Source: Ornithodoros turicata | Lineage: Eukaryota; Arthropoda; Arachnida; Ixodida; Argasidae | Direction of reading: 5' to 3' | NCBI RefSeq assembly: GCF_037126465.1 | Contig: NW_026999297.1 | Span: 310,001-374,000 of the forward strand | DNA: 64,000 bases | Shown: positions 10,459 to 22,484 of the stretch, piece after piece | Layout: every line of letters begins with the position of its first letter | How positions within the stretch are numbered: the first letter of the stretch is position 1 | Notes under the pieces: generated by a model | Database searches by the model: none | What the model was told of the DNA's origin: nothing | Seen by the model: the letters and a program-made list of their open reading frames with translations, nothing else | Translations under genes and position numbers: made by a program

Positions 10459-11226
10459 CACTGGGTAGCCCTCATGACGAAACCTGTATTGAGAGACCAC
10501 TTTTGCCTTAAAAACTGCTACAAATAGCACGACACGCTACAGATTATTACTATCGTAACAAGCTGACGATACAGCTCAGACACAAAGGCGTTATTGACGA
10601 TGAAGTCGCGCCACACCACCGTTACGTAGTTTCTTTGTCACAAATCAAACCAAGGCACAAAACAATACCAATACATGAAAAAAGGTGACAATCGTGGTCT
10701 CATTATGACGTAATACCGAACCTGTGCGCGAAGGTAATTCAAAGAAATGAATGTGGCACTTGCTTGCGCAGAGAACACCGTGTACCATGCTAGCAATGCA
10801 TGCAAAAAAGCGCTCGAGTGCTTGCACATATATTAATGACAACACTACCTGTGTAGTGTAACATGTTCTTTCAAGCATATTATGCACTCAAACTGTATTT
10901 GCCGCCGGGTAAAATGCAAGTGTGCTCGATTGAACGTCGGAAGAGCGATCAAGCAACCTGCATCCAGTGCTCGTTTTGGGCAAAAAAACACTTCATAATG
11001 GTCAACTAAATATACAGAATGGACGCCTATTTATTCCTCGATGAAGAGTGACTCACCTGTATAAATTTAGGCCCTGTAACCTTGCCAGTACGGTTGGTAC
11101 GACCGTAATTGCAAGAAGTTGCCATGATCGCTGCGGCGACTGTTGTGGGTACAGTAAGATGGCGGCCGGTTTCTTCACGCTCGCGCTCCCTATCCGCGAT
11201 CCAGACTTTTACAATCGAGATCAGTG
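10459..11226 (-). mobile_element. Core element B, left part (inverted away)
   Basis: Reverse-complement copy of the left 770 bp of the core element. It contains the 69-nt exon (ATG at 11125, donor after 11057) and ends at CACTGATCTC (11226). The flanking octamer read in reverse is GGCTCGTC (11227-11234). Its continuation is at 20926-24221, whose outer flank is GGCTCATC, one mismatch away. The split is explained by the 7.1-kb inversion. Confidence 0.82.
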
Positions 11227-13036
11227 GACGAGCCTACGAGCACGCCACTGGAGCCCGCTGGTATTTCAACAATACAGTCACAACATCAACAACGTTAGTT
11301 ACGCATTTACAATCAATAAATCGTGGAAGTCAAAATAGAAAATTCCGTTAAAGATTTTAGCATTAAAGTCGTGAATTCACCATTCTTTTTACTTGACGAA
11401 GTACGCTCGCAGGTGCACATCGAACAGAAATCTTCGCAAGAGATGCCGTGGATGACTGCGTAAACGACGACAACGACGGTGTGACGAGCCTACGAGCACG
11501 CCACTGGAGCCCGCTGGTATTTCAACAATACAGTCACAACATCAACAGCGTTAGTTACGCATTTACAATCAATAAATCGTGGAAGTCAAAATAGAAAATT
11601 CCGTTAAAGATTTTAGCATTAAAGTCGTGAATTCACAATTCTTTTTACTTGACGAAGTACGCTCGCAGGTGCACATCGAACAGAAATCTTCGCAAGAGAT
11701 GCCGTGGATGACTGCATAAACGACGACAACGACAGTGTGACGAGCCTACACTGGAGCCCGCTCGCATTTCAACAATACAGTCACAACATGAACATCGTTA
11801 GTTGCGCATTTACATTCAATAAAGCGTGGATGTCAAAATAGAAAATTCCGTTAAAGATTTTAACATTAAAGTCGTGAATTCACTATTCTTTTTACTTGAC
11901 GAGGAACGCTCCCAGGTGCACCTCGAACAGAAATCTTCGCAAGAGATGCCGTGGATGACTGCGTAAACGACGACAACGACAGTGTGACGAGCCTACGAGC
12001 CCGCCACTGGAGCCCGCTCGCATTTCAACAATACAGTCACAACATGAACATCGTTAGTTACGCATTTACATTCAATAAATTGTGGACGTCAAAATAGAAA
12101 ATTCTGTTAATGATTTTAACATTAAAGTCGTGAATTCGCTATTCTTTTTACTTGACGAAGTACGCTCGCAGGTGCAATCGAACAGAAATCTTCGCAAGAG
12201 ATGCCGTGGATGAATGCATAAACGTCGACAACGACAGTGTGACGAGCCTACGAGCCCGCCACTGGAGCCCGCTCGCGTTTCAACAATACAGTCACAACAT
12301 GAACATCGTTAGTTACGCATTTACATTCAATAAATCGTGGACGTCAAAATAAAAAATTCCGTTAAACATTTTAACATTAAAGTCGTGAATTCACTATTCT
12401 TTTTACTTGACGAAGTACGCTCGCAGGTGCACATCGAACAGAAATCTTCGCAAGAGATGCCGTGGATGACTGCACACACGACGACAACGACAGTGTGACG
12501 AGCCTACGAGCCCGCCACTGGAGCCCGCTCGCATTTCAACAATACAGTCACAACATGAACATCGTTAGTTACGCATTTACATTCAATAAATCGGGGACGT
12601 CAAAATAGAAAATTCCGTTAAAGATTTTAACATTAAAGTCGTGAATTCACTATTCTTTTTACTTGACGAAGTACGCTCGCAGGTGCACATCGAACAGAAA
12701 TCTTCGCAAGAGATGCCGTGGATGAATGCATAAATGTCGACAACGACAGTGTGACGAGCCTACGAGCCCGCCACTGGAGCCCGCTCGCATTTCAACAATA
12801 CAGTCACAACATGAACAGCGTTAGTTACGCATTTACATTCAATAAATCGTGGACGTCAAAATAGAAAATTCCGTTAAAGATTTTAACATTAAAGTCGTGA
12901 ATTCACTATTCTTTTTACTTGACGAAGTACGCTCGCAGGTGCACATCGAACAGAAATCTTCGCAAGAGATGCCGTGGATGACTGCGTAAACGACGACAAC
13001 GACGGTGTGACGAGCCTACGAGCACGCCACTGGAGC
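11227..13036 (-). repeat. Satellite block 2 (about 7 units)
   Basis: About seven 256-bp units in minus orientation. Units next to 11227 are type I (CATCAACA, GGAAGTCAAA). Those toward 13036 are type II (CATGAACATC, GGACGTCAAA). Several units carry small deletions. All frames in it are unsupported by coding constraint. Confidence 0.9.
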
Positions 13037-13137
13037 CACTGATCTCGATTGTAAAAGGCTGGATCGCGGATAGGGAGCGCGAGCGTGAAGAAACCGGCCG
13101 CCATCTTACGGTGCCCACAACAGCCGCCGCAGCGATC

Positions 13138-14285
13138 ATGGCAACTTCTTGCAATTACGGTCGTACCAACCATACTGGCAAGGTTACAGGGCCTAAACTT
13201 ATACAGGTGAGTCACTCTTCATCAAGGAATAAATAGGCGTCCATTCTGTACATTTATTTGACCGTAATGAAGTGTTTTTTTGCCCAAAACGAGCACTAGA
13301 TGCAGGTTGCTTGATCGCTCTTCCGACGTTCAATCGAGCACACTTGCATTTTACCCGGCGGCAAATACAGTTTGAGTGCTTAATATGCTTGAAAGAACAT
13401 GTTACACTACACAGGTAGTGTTGTCATCAATATATGTGCGAGCATTCGAGCGCTTTTGCTAGCATGGTACACGGTGTTCTCTGCGGAAGCAAGTGCCACA
13501 TTCATTTCTTTGAATTACCTTCGCGCACAAGTTCGGTATTACGTCATAATAAGACCACAATCGTCACATTTTTTCATGTATTGGTATTGTTTTGTGCCTT
13601 GGTTTGCTTTGTGACAAAGAATCCTACGTAACGGTGGTGTGGCGCGACTTGAATAACGCCTTTGTGTCTGAGCTGTATCGTCAGCTTGTTACGATAGTAA
13701 TAATTTGTAGCGTGTCGTGCTATTTGTAGCAGTTTTAAGGCAAAAGTGGTCTCTCAATACAGGTTTCGTCATGAGGGCTGCCCAGTGAATAATCTGTGCA
13801 GTGTGATACGGCTGGGTGTACAGGTAAGTATCACGTTCCTCATCCACTGGTTTCTACTTTACAGGAAGGAACAACCTCATTGCACGCACTGTGGTTAGCC
13901 TCTCTCAGTTTTGCATATTTTCTTACATGTTCACATCAGAAACACACCTTACACTTTAGGCTCGTTCACCCAGCAATATAATAATTAGAGATTATAATTC
14001 TTTTTAGAAGAGTTCCCCATATTCTTTTTAGAATAGTTTTTAATCTTTTTAATTATTAGAAGATACAGGGATTGTAAACCATGTTTTAAACTGATGTTTT
14101 AACATTTGTCCAATGCATTTATTAAACAACATATTCATTTTTAACTGGTTGCACCCAAACCAATGTTCTGATGTATTATTTCCTTTGTTGTCGATGCACC
14201 ATAAAAGTTGGAATAATCATCATCAATGCAGGTTACTTCACAGCTGCCTCGACATACTCAAGAAATGGGTGCAGAACCTGCGTAA
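13138..14285 (+). CDS. Core plus-strand mini-gene (three-exon model)
   Basis: Exon 1 (13138-13206, 69 nt, phase 0) begins MATSCNYGRT and ends at CAG|GTGAGT. The same 69-nt frame and donor position occur in all six cores (B 11125-11057 minus, C 24792-24860, D 39829-39897, E 47720-47788, F 57247-57315); C has GTGCGT. A phase-compatible exon 2 (13740-13823, 84 nt) ends at CAG|GTAAGT, and exon 3 (14232-14285) follows GCAG and stops at TAA, giving about 68 residues. Exon 1 lies about 100 bp inside the TIR, so the TIR would supply the promoter. Exons 2 and 3 overlap LINE-derived sequence and are much less certain. The product is unknown. Confidence 0.3.
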
Positions 14286-14645
14286 TGCCCGCAAACTTTG
14301 ACTACCACAGCACCTCCAGAAAGTAAAGGGATATGTGTCACATGGGATTTTTAAAGGCATTCACAGTATATAATACCTTGTATGAACTGTTGTAGATCTA
14401 AGCAGCTTCTACAGTACACTCTCAGAAATTAAAACTGGTCAGGGAACTGTGATAATTGTTTCAGTTAATAGGCATGCACATATACGCTATAAGAAGACAA
14501 TTATTTATTGACAATGCACTTCTCTGGCTACTCATGTTGTTTACATCTACTGTTGATCACATTCATTTATCACATATTATATTCTTATATATTATTATTA
14601 TATTATCACATATTTGATCGCATTAAATTTAAAATTTAGCATATA

Positions 14646-15400
14646 CAGTCGACCCGCGTTTATCCGGACGGTTTCGTTTCCTGTGAAAATGTCCGGATAG
14701 CGGGGGAACTGGATAAGTGAAACTCGAAAATCCAGAGTGATCGTAAAAGGACATCTTTATTGACCATTACACGGAAAACTATACATTGTCATCTGTTTCA
14801 TTCTAATACACGCATCCAAGTCTTGCAAACTTTTGCTAATGGCATTGATTTGCGAAATACTGTTCTGATGCTCGAAAAATAATAGTGCTGTTCTCAGTGC
14901 CGCCCACGCATTTTTTACCGTCACAGCCGGTGCATCCACGCTTTCATCATCAGATTCTTCTTGAACACTATCGGACGCGACGACACTGACGATGTCGTCA
15001 TGTGTGATTGCAGCGCAGGGGTCCTCGTTGCGGACCTTCTCAGTCTGAAATGACCAGACCGCTCATTGGATTACTTTTGTGTAACGTGCAAAGTCGGAAA
15101 GGGAGAAAATTCTTCCTAGGAACACAGTGTTTGTGTGAGTAAAAAGGAGGCCACGACCAGGGTTCTCGACCTCGCTTAACTAGGTGCGGGCCAAGTGTCA
15201 TTCCTGGACAATGACCGGATAACTGAAGCCGATTGTTGGGTATTAGTCACTTCTGTTCCCTGGAATCCTCGTCCGAGTCCGGAAGCTGAAGTCCGGATAA
15301 ACGAGGGCGAAATACGTGGGGAGAAATCCGTCCCCATGCTTTTTTGTCCGGATAGCGCAGGATCCGGATAAACGAAGTCCGGATAAACGCGGGTCGACTG
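14646..15400. mobile_element. Pogo/Tigger-like MITE in core A
   Basis: 755 bp with long inverted ends beginning CAGTCGACCCGCGTTTATCC, flanked by TA on both sides (14644-14645, 15401-15402). The CAGTCGAC and TCCGGA words are typical of the Tigger branch of Tc1/mariner. It is absent from the other five cores, so the undisturbed site AGCATATATGAG can be read there. Non-autonomous. Confidence 0.85.
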
Positions 15401-15910
15401 TATGAGAAAATATCAGTGGGGAAGTTGCTATTCATTGCTCATTCCAACCTAAAATTGAGTGCTACAAATTTAGAGAGCGTACCTGACCATTGTCATTCCT
15501 AAAATATATATTACCATTGTAGCAAGGTCACAAAACAATAAATGTAGCCTTTTGCGACCTCCCTGCACGTTCATTGTATCCTGAAACGCATAAGTGCAAG
15601 AAATAAATCTTGAACTTGAATAAACTTGATGTTGTATAAACTTGACATAAAATGTTGAATAATATAATGAATGATATAAAATACTGAATAAACTTGAACT
15701 CGTATATTCTCTTTACTCATCATCAGTGATCTTCATTACAAAAGCATATCGTGTTAGACTTTTTTGTTTGCGTTTCACAGACTGGGTACACGAGGGCCAA
15801 AATGACAAAATCACAACTGTTTCAAGCTCCAAATAGTCCTGTTGCAATTTGAAGACCATACGTGGAGCTGCATTGTTTGGAACATGCTCCACATAACAAG
15901 CATGACAAAG

Positions 15911-16760
15911 TCAGCACTGGATAGCAGGACCCCGTCCCCAAGCAGCTTTTCTCACGCTGCAGTTGTATTCAACAAAAGCATGTGAGTGCTGGAGAAGGAC
16001 ATTCAGTTTGGCACAACCGCGCCTGCAAATAATCAGAACAAATAAAGGAAGAAGCAAACAAACATAGAAGGACTGTACTTCAAAAAGAGATAAGTCCTGT
16101 GTCTCAAGGAGGTGTTACCACTTTCTAAGTAACTTAATTGATTAAGCTTACATCACTACCTGATTAACTGTCCTAACGAGTGTGATCTAATTGCGTGAAG
16201 TAATTATTTGGGCTGCTTCGGTGTGTCCATATTTGCGAGGCAAAGCACCGCTGTCGTTTACTACAAGACTCTTTCTAAGGCGATGCTTGATATAAATCAT
16301 ACTAAACGCATACACGGCTAAAACAACGGCTGTGATTCTACAGAACGATCTCTTTCTGCCATGCGAGTATATCTTTTCCCGGACCGTTCTTTATGGAAAA
16401 TTTTTTGTCCAGAACGCAGTACGGGATATTATATACAAGGTTACAATATCATATACAAGGTTGTTGTTAACCTCAAGTCGTCTCTTATTGAAATATTGGC
16501 TGGGAAACGTGCTGTAGTACAATCCCCAGCGCTGCACCGCAGTGACGGTCTAGTTTCGGAATGCAAAACATAACGTAATTAAGAATCGAACGGCAGGACA
16601 CCTGTGAAACACTGTTAGGATACATCAGTATACTGGTACCTTACAAAATTGTGTGATGACAAACAACGATCAATGCTAGCAGCGCAATAAATACTCACAA
16701 TCTCTGTTGCCTCCCATTGTTTTCTATGGGCACACACAGCACTTTAGGGCACCCCAACAT
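15911..16760 (-). CDS. Core minus-strand two-exon mini-gene, 57 aa (core A)
   Basis: Exon 1 (16760 down to 16699, 62 nt) begins MLGCPKVLCV and ends in phase 2 at GATT|GTGAGT. Exon 2 (16022 down to 15911, 112 nt) follows TTATTTGCAG and supplies exactly the missing base, reading RGCAKLNVLLQHSHAF and ending AIQC then TGA. The phases match without adjustment. A TATAAAGG lies on this strand at 16823-16816, 56 bp upstream of the ATG and inside the terminal repeat, so the TIR looks like the promoter. Cores B, C and F keep the same frame intact. D and E are broken. No known family or function. Confidence 0.38.
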
Positions 16761-16838
16761 GGCGGCCCGAAGGCACGCCTCTCCCCCACGAGCCCCTCTC
16801 CCATGCGCGATCCAGCCTTTATACATAGAGATCAGTGA

Positions 16839-17413
16839 CTGGAGCCCACAGGGGTGACACAAACCCGCCATTGTTGTAACTACCCTCAAGCGGGTGCTTT
16901 TGGCAAAACTGCCATCTTGTCCTGGTCGCACGTCATAGAAAACGTCATTTTGAGGTCATGTGACTTTGTTTATATGTCGTTTTGCCGCTTACCGACATAT
17001 TTTCGCGTCATAACACCAAAAGATGAACGTATTTTGCCAGCGTAAACTATGCGGTGCTTCTTCCGCAACATAGTAGCCCGTTTCAGCTTAGTTTAAGTAC
17101 ATCGCATCGGCTCGGTAAGTCTTCACGCGCGGTCGTCATCACATCTTTGGAAGTTGTCAACAATACGAGGCTTTATGTGTAAAACTCCGCGTTTTATTGC
17201 GAGATTATCGGATAAAAATAATTACTGTGATCGAAAAACATCCAAAACGTCGTCCAGAAACAATAACCGCATTGTTTACAAACGGTTAGGCCACCGATCA
17301 CGGGCGCCGCCATCTGTAAGGTCACGTGTGCCTTGACGTTTGCTGTGACGTGCGACCAGGACCTGTCCAGGATGCATTGCGTTCGCCAAGCACGCTTTCG
17401 TCTACGGTGCAAT
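16839..17413 (+). mobile_element. CACAGGGGTG TIR element, left part
   Basis: The end CACAGGGGTGACA starts at 16847 after the octamer CTGGAGCC (16839-16846). Its other end, TGCCACCCCTGTG followed by CTGGAGCC, is at 8061-8081. Joining the pieces at the shared octamer GGTGCAAT (17406-17413 and 8045-8052) gives an element of about 590 bp with matching 8-bp duplications. Subterminal inverted segments sharing TCCTGGTCGCACGTCA (near 16918 and 17355) support it. A 1.95-kb element copy had inserted into it. No coding capacity is recognised. Confidence 0.72.
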
Positions 17414-19364
17414 CACGGAGGAGAAGTAAGGAGAACGAACTCTGCCGAACCGCCCTTGAGAAAGCGTGGTCTCGATTCCTCGAGTCTAATTGTGGCCGCG
17501 GCGCGGCGCTCGCGCTCCGTCAGGTACTTGCTCCTCTGAAATAAGGTTGCTGTAATGCACTCTTTCAGATGTACTTGTGTGTCCAGTGGAAGCAGAAAAA
17601 AATATTTCGATAAGTAAACACGCTTATCGTGTATCAAGGAACGATCTCCCCGTGAATTTTTCGCCTACAGTTTTTGTTAGTGCAAAGCGAGAAGCTTTTA
17701 TTTAGAATGCGGGGAAGCCGCCGTGAAGGGGGCTCCGCGTTGGCTGGACGGCTTGACTGTCTCCGTAAGCGTGGTGCTCTCGCAGTCAAGAAGCTATTTT
17801 CTTTTTTCTTTTTTTATTTGCGATAAAACACGACACCCGAAGAAGCACAAAGGTTGTTATCCGACATCAGACAGGATGGTACGCGTATTTACATCACCGC
17901 CAACGCACGACCACGAGATGTACATTGATAATGGTTTGCATTGATCAGTATTAGTTCCCGGGAACACCTCGCAGTGTAGGGTAATGATGTCATTGGGCTG
18001 GTTAATCCGCATTTGCATTCTAGCTGTTGCACGAGAGCTCTGTCGCGTATGCACAACGCTTTGGGAAACAGGAGCCTTTTGTCGTAATTGTGATGCATCC
18101 GCGCTGGGATAGAGAGTTACATAGTTCGCATGCCACCATACACGAATTTAATACCAAGGTACCAGAACGCACTTCTGTCGCAGGTTTTGCACACGCGCGG
18201 TACAGGATTCAGTGCATGCACTTCCTGTTCCTCGAAGACGATTTTCATCTTCGTGTACCTTGGGGGGGGGGGGGTCAATCCCATATCTACTGGAATTAGG
18301 GCTTTTTAGCTTTTCTGGCAGGTATATATTGGTGGTGTTGCAGTATTGTTCCTTTTTTTTGGTGGTGGTGGTGAAATATCCGGTGCAACGCTTTGAGCAG
18401 CATGCTTGTACAGAAGTAACTTGAAACTGAGCACCAAAGCGATAGTGTATAATGTAGAAGTAATGTGTTGTTCAAGATTTCAGTGTTCGTCAACATAAAT
18501 TAGAGACTAGATCCCGACTTTATTTTGCAGTTCCCAAAAGCGAGCGATTGGCATGCATGACAAGATATAAGAAACTAAGTGCTATATAGAACCTTCGGAA
18601 CCGCACCGTGTCCCATCATCAGAGCGTCCCGCCCCTCCTTGCACTCACACACACAAAGGTCCCTTAACTGCTTGACACGTACGGAGATAAAACTTTCTCA
18701 GTCCCAGCTTATGCAACGATCCACATAACGCGCGATTCCGGAAAGATCGCATCCGGCGACTTTCGATTACACAGCTTCTAACTTTCTTTCTTCCCTCCTG
18801 ACTTTCTTTCCTTCATACCACTCAGATGTGGCTTTTCGGAACAACGTTTGCTTCCTTTCGGGTATGTTAGCGTGTTAGCGTAGCGGTCAAAGTACGCGCG
18901 CACCACAGAGAGAAGGGCAGATACCCGAGACGGCCGGGGAGAAGCGACAGAAGATTCCGTCGGACGCATTCGACAACACCTTTAACAATGTCAGACGTTT
19001 GTCTTACGTATTAAAGTTGCGTTTTTTTTTCTTATTTCCGATTCCATTTTTATCGGACAGGTAGCTTCCATCTATGAGACAAAAACGAGGTAGCAGAAAC
19101 CGAAAAAAAAGAAAAGAAAAAATAATTGTAGCTGACCAGAAAATATTAACTCGTTACTGGAGACACCATTGTTTATGCTTATCAAACAAACATTCGTTTT
19201 GAACGCTTTTTAGTGGAGTATTCGAGCACAAACGGCGCATTGCCGTGCAGGCGATTTCGCGGAGCTAGTACCGGAGGGAACGCGAGCGCCGCGGCCAACA
19301 ATTGACTCGATAAATTGGGACGTCGTTTTTCAGCGGAGTTCGGTCTCCTTACTTCTCCTCCGTG
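17414..19364 (+). mobile_element. 1.95-kb TIR element, copy 3
   Basis: 1951 bp in the same orientation as copy 1. It has private differences, such as a 5-bp deletion in the CGCCGCGCCGCGG stretch near 19289, GAGCTCTG, CCTTTTGTCG and a 13-bp G tract. The left flank is GGTGCAAT (17406-17413), identical to the right flank of copy 1. The right flank is GCTAGCAC (19365-19372), the complement of the right flank of copy 2. No transposase. Confidence 0.88.
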
Positions 19365-20925
19365 GCTAGCACCCAGGACCAGGCCGGGCCCGGGCCGTTA
19401 AAATGCGCCACCACCGCGGGCCGGGCCGGGCCCGGGCCGACAAATATGTTTCCGAGAGTTAGGCCCGGCCGAGCCACGCAGCTAATTCCACACAATGGGT
19501 GGTTTGCAACTTCCTGTCAAAATGACGTAAGGGAAGTTGCAATGTCACGTGGATTTACGCTTCCGGTCCGAAGTTCTGCTGGAGTCTTATAGAGTAAGTG
19601 CGATTTTCAACCTAAAATAAGCTAATGTTCCGGGCGTAAATGCACTAATTCAGCGGAAAAGGGACATATAATGTATCGCATACCCTTGGATCCTGCGCCT
19701 TTGGAAAAATGTTGTCAACGTAAGCGAAAATTGAACTAAGGGGTGTAGGCACTTGTCACCAAATGTCGTGCTGTGAACTTATCACGTTGAATTGTGCGTG
19801 GCTGTGATAAGATTATCAACTCATAATGTGAATAGAATATTACTAAAGCCACAGCTTCTTCCCAGACTAAAAGAAAACGATAACATGCGTACTATCGTCA
19901 GAGTGCCGAAGATTGCAGCGTAAAATACTGCCTGCACATTTTGTTGCGCCATATCTGAAATGTTGCCTGTTATCTTTGTTATTTGAAGCGTCAAATTGAC
20001 CGCATTGTAACAGAACATTTCCCGTAGCAAAAGATTGCGATTTTGAAGCGCACGCCGAACGAAACCGAAACATGCACGACGTGTCACGAAATATTATCTT
20101 TGTCGCAAGAAAAGTACGTGCGAACTATTTGTTACAGTACCTTATTTCTTTGGGGTGCAGGCATTCCCAGGAAAACTCATCTTGGTTGTCTTTTAAGCCA
20201 GATGGTAGAAGTTTTGCTTTGCTCCAATTGAGCGCAATTTCGGACCGGAAGTTTGAAGACCCAGCATACACAGCGCCACTTCTCAACTTGAAAACCACCC
20301 ATGGAGATGCATTAGTTCATATCATCATGCGCTTGCGTCATTCCTGTGCATATTTTGCAAAGACAAGCAAGGGATACTGCATTAGGCATATGATTCGACC
20401 CTCTAGAACATTCTGAAAGCCACTTTACATCGCTCGTCACTCCTCACGTATTTCACAATCACTTGGCAAAGCTTGGTGAGAGGGGTATGGACTGTGAGAA
20501 GGAGTTTGTCGACAGCATCCTCTACCTCCGCAAAATCTTGACAGTGTAACGGTAACGCCCATGCCCGCGTACGTTCTGGATTTAATTTGGTCTGGTGCGG
20601 TTATGGTGTTAAACCGCCATCACGTACTTGTATGTTTGTCTTCTCTCCTTATAAATTTACTGATAAATTTGTTTGATAATCGCCAGAAACGCGTACGTCG
20701 CGGCTGGAAATACTATGCCGGGATCTACTCGCCGGGTCACCGGGCCGGGCCGGGCTCTATTTGCTTAGATTCCGGGCCGGGCTGGGCTCTAGTCACTGGG
20801 TCACCGGGCCGGGCCGGGTCGGGCCGCATAAAAATATGAAGGTCCGGGCCCGGGTCGGGCCGGCCCATTTTTCGATGCGCCCGGGCCGGGTCGGGCCCGG
20901 AAAAGTCGGCCCGTGCAGGGCTCTA
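19365..20925 (+). mobile_element. hAT element, main part
   Basis: Ends with GGCCCGTGCAGGGCTCTA, the complement of the 10458 end over 18 positions with one mismatch, followed by ACCCAGTG (20926-20933). Both subterminal regions are packed with GGGCCGGGCC-type motifs (19378-19465, 20730-20905), as expected for hAT transposase-binding clusters. The interior (19470-20700) has frames up to 114 codons with no transposase motif, so it is non-autonomous. Together with 10338-10458 the element is about 1.68 kb. Confidence 0.8.
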
Positions 20926-21733
20926 ACCCAGTGAATAATTTGTGTTGTGTGATACGGCTGGGTGTACAGGTAAGTATCACGTTCCTCATCCACTGGTTTC
21001 TACTTTACAGGAAGGAACAACCTCAGTGGACGCACTGTGGTTAGCCTCTCTCAAATTTGCACATTTTCTTACATGTTCACATCAGAAACACTCCTTACAC
21101 CTTGGGCTCCTTCACCCAGCAATATAATAATTATAATTCTTTTTAGAAGAGTTCCCCATATTCTTTTTAGAATAGTTTTTAATCTTTTCAATTTTTAGAA
21201 GATACAGGGTTTGTAAACCATGTTTTAAACTGATGTTTTAACATTTGTCCCATGCATTTAGTAAACAACATATTCATTTTTAACTGGTTGCACCCAAACC
21301 AATGTTTTGATGTATTATTTCCTTTGTTGTCGATGCACCATAAAAATTGGAATAATCATCATCAATGCAGGTTACTTCACAGCTGGCTCGACATACTCAA
21401 GAAATGGGTGCAGAACCTGCGTAGTGCCCACAAATTTCGATTACCACAGCACCTCCAGAGAGTAAAGGCATATGTGTCACATGGGATTTTTAAAGGCATT
21501 CACATTATATAATACCTTGTATGAACTGTTGTAGATCTAAGCAGCCTCTACAGTACACTCTCAGAAATTAAAACTTGTCATGGAACTGTGATAATTGTTT
21601 CAGTTATATATATCAGCACATCATATGTATCAGCACATATACGCTATAAGAAGAAAATTATTTATTGAGAATGCACTTCTCTGGCTACTCATGTTTTTTA
21701 CATCTACTGTTGATCACATTCATTTATCACATA

Positions 21734-22466
21734 CAGTGAAACCTTCCTATGTTGGACACCTGCAGTGCAGCAGAAGCGTGTCCTGTTTATAGAGGTGTCC
21801 GAGTTACAGAATATGAGGGAAACAAAAAATGGAAAAGATCACAGCTGTGTTGCCAGAAATGTCCCCCTTCTTCAATTTACGGTCCTGAGTGGTACCTGGT
21901 GGTGGTGCCTAATAGTGGTACCTGGTGGCAGTGGTACCTCTACCCACTCTTCACTGATAATTATTACTGATTTTAGTAGATTCAATTCTGTTCAGATCCC
22001 ACTCAATGGCATTACCTCTGGAGCTTTTTGAGCAGCGATGACTTGTCTCTGAAGCGTCAGCCCACTTTTCGTTGCTTTGTACGGTGTGCGTTCAAAGGCT
22101 CTAGACAAACCGAAGACAAGTGCTCACACAAACAATTACGATGTACACTGACAGCACTTGTTTTTGGACTCGGAAAAACTAAAGCAAAAAAATTCTGAGA
22201 CCAGTATAGGGAAAAAAAAGGGGCGAAAGTCAAGGCCACTGGCTCGTTTTGGGTATTTTTGGTGCAAAGATGGGCCGGTAATTTGGCCAGGGTTTTGTCC
22301 GACTTAGCAGGGAAAACCCTGTCCTACTTACGAGATGGGGAGGTGTCCGACAGAGAGAATTTCGTCCCCGTGTAGTTTCAATGGGAGCCTGCCCGTGCAA
22401 TGAAATCTTGTCTGACATGGGGAGTTGTCCGAGGTAAGGAGGTGTCCGACTTTGGAGGTTTTACTG
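21734..22466. mobile_element. Second pogo/Tigger-like MITE
   Basis: 733 bp bounded by CAGTGAAACCT and its complement AGGTTTTACTG, flanked by TA on both sides (21732-21733, 22467-22468). Internal GGTGTCCGA words recur near both ends. It belongs to a different family from the MITE in core A. No transposase. Confidence 0.82.
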
Positions 22467-22484
22467 TATTATATTCTTATATAT

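Larger units (their letters stand above)
13037..16837 (+). mobile_element. Core element A
   Basis: This 3801-bp TIR element starts CACTGATCTCGATTGTAAAA and ends with the imperfect complement (CCTTTATACATAGAGATCAGTG read in parts). It is flanked on both sides by ACTGGAGC (13029-13036 and 16838-16845), an exact 8-bp target duplication in satellite sequence. The ends carry GGCTGGATCGCG and GCCGCCAT motifs. Inside are inward-pointing exons at both ends, a decayed LINE 3' segment around 13820-14340, AATAAA-rich sequence at 15600-15710 and a Tigger-like MITE at 14646-15400. No transposase is visible. It is opposite in orientation to its satellite block, unlike the other cores. Confidence 0.85.

Noticed and set aside
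6087..19364. Frames of 60-97 codons inside the 1.95-kb copies as genes
   Set aside because: They occur on both strands, overlap each other, contain homopolymer-derived Gly or Pro runs that change length between copies, and lack motifs.
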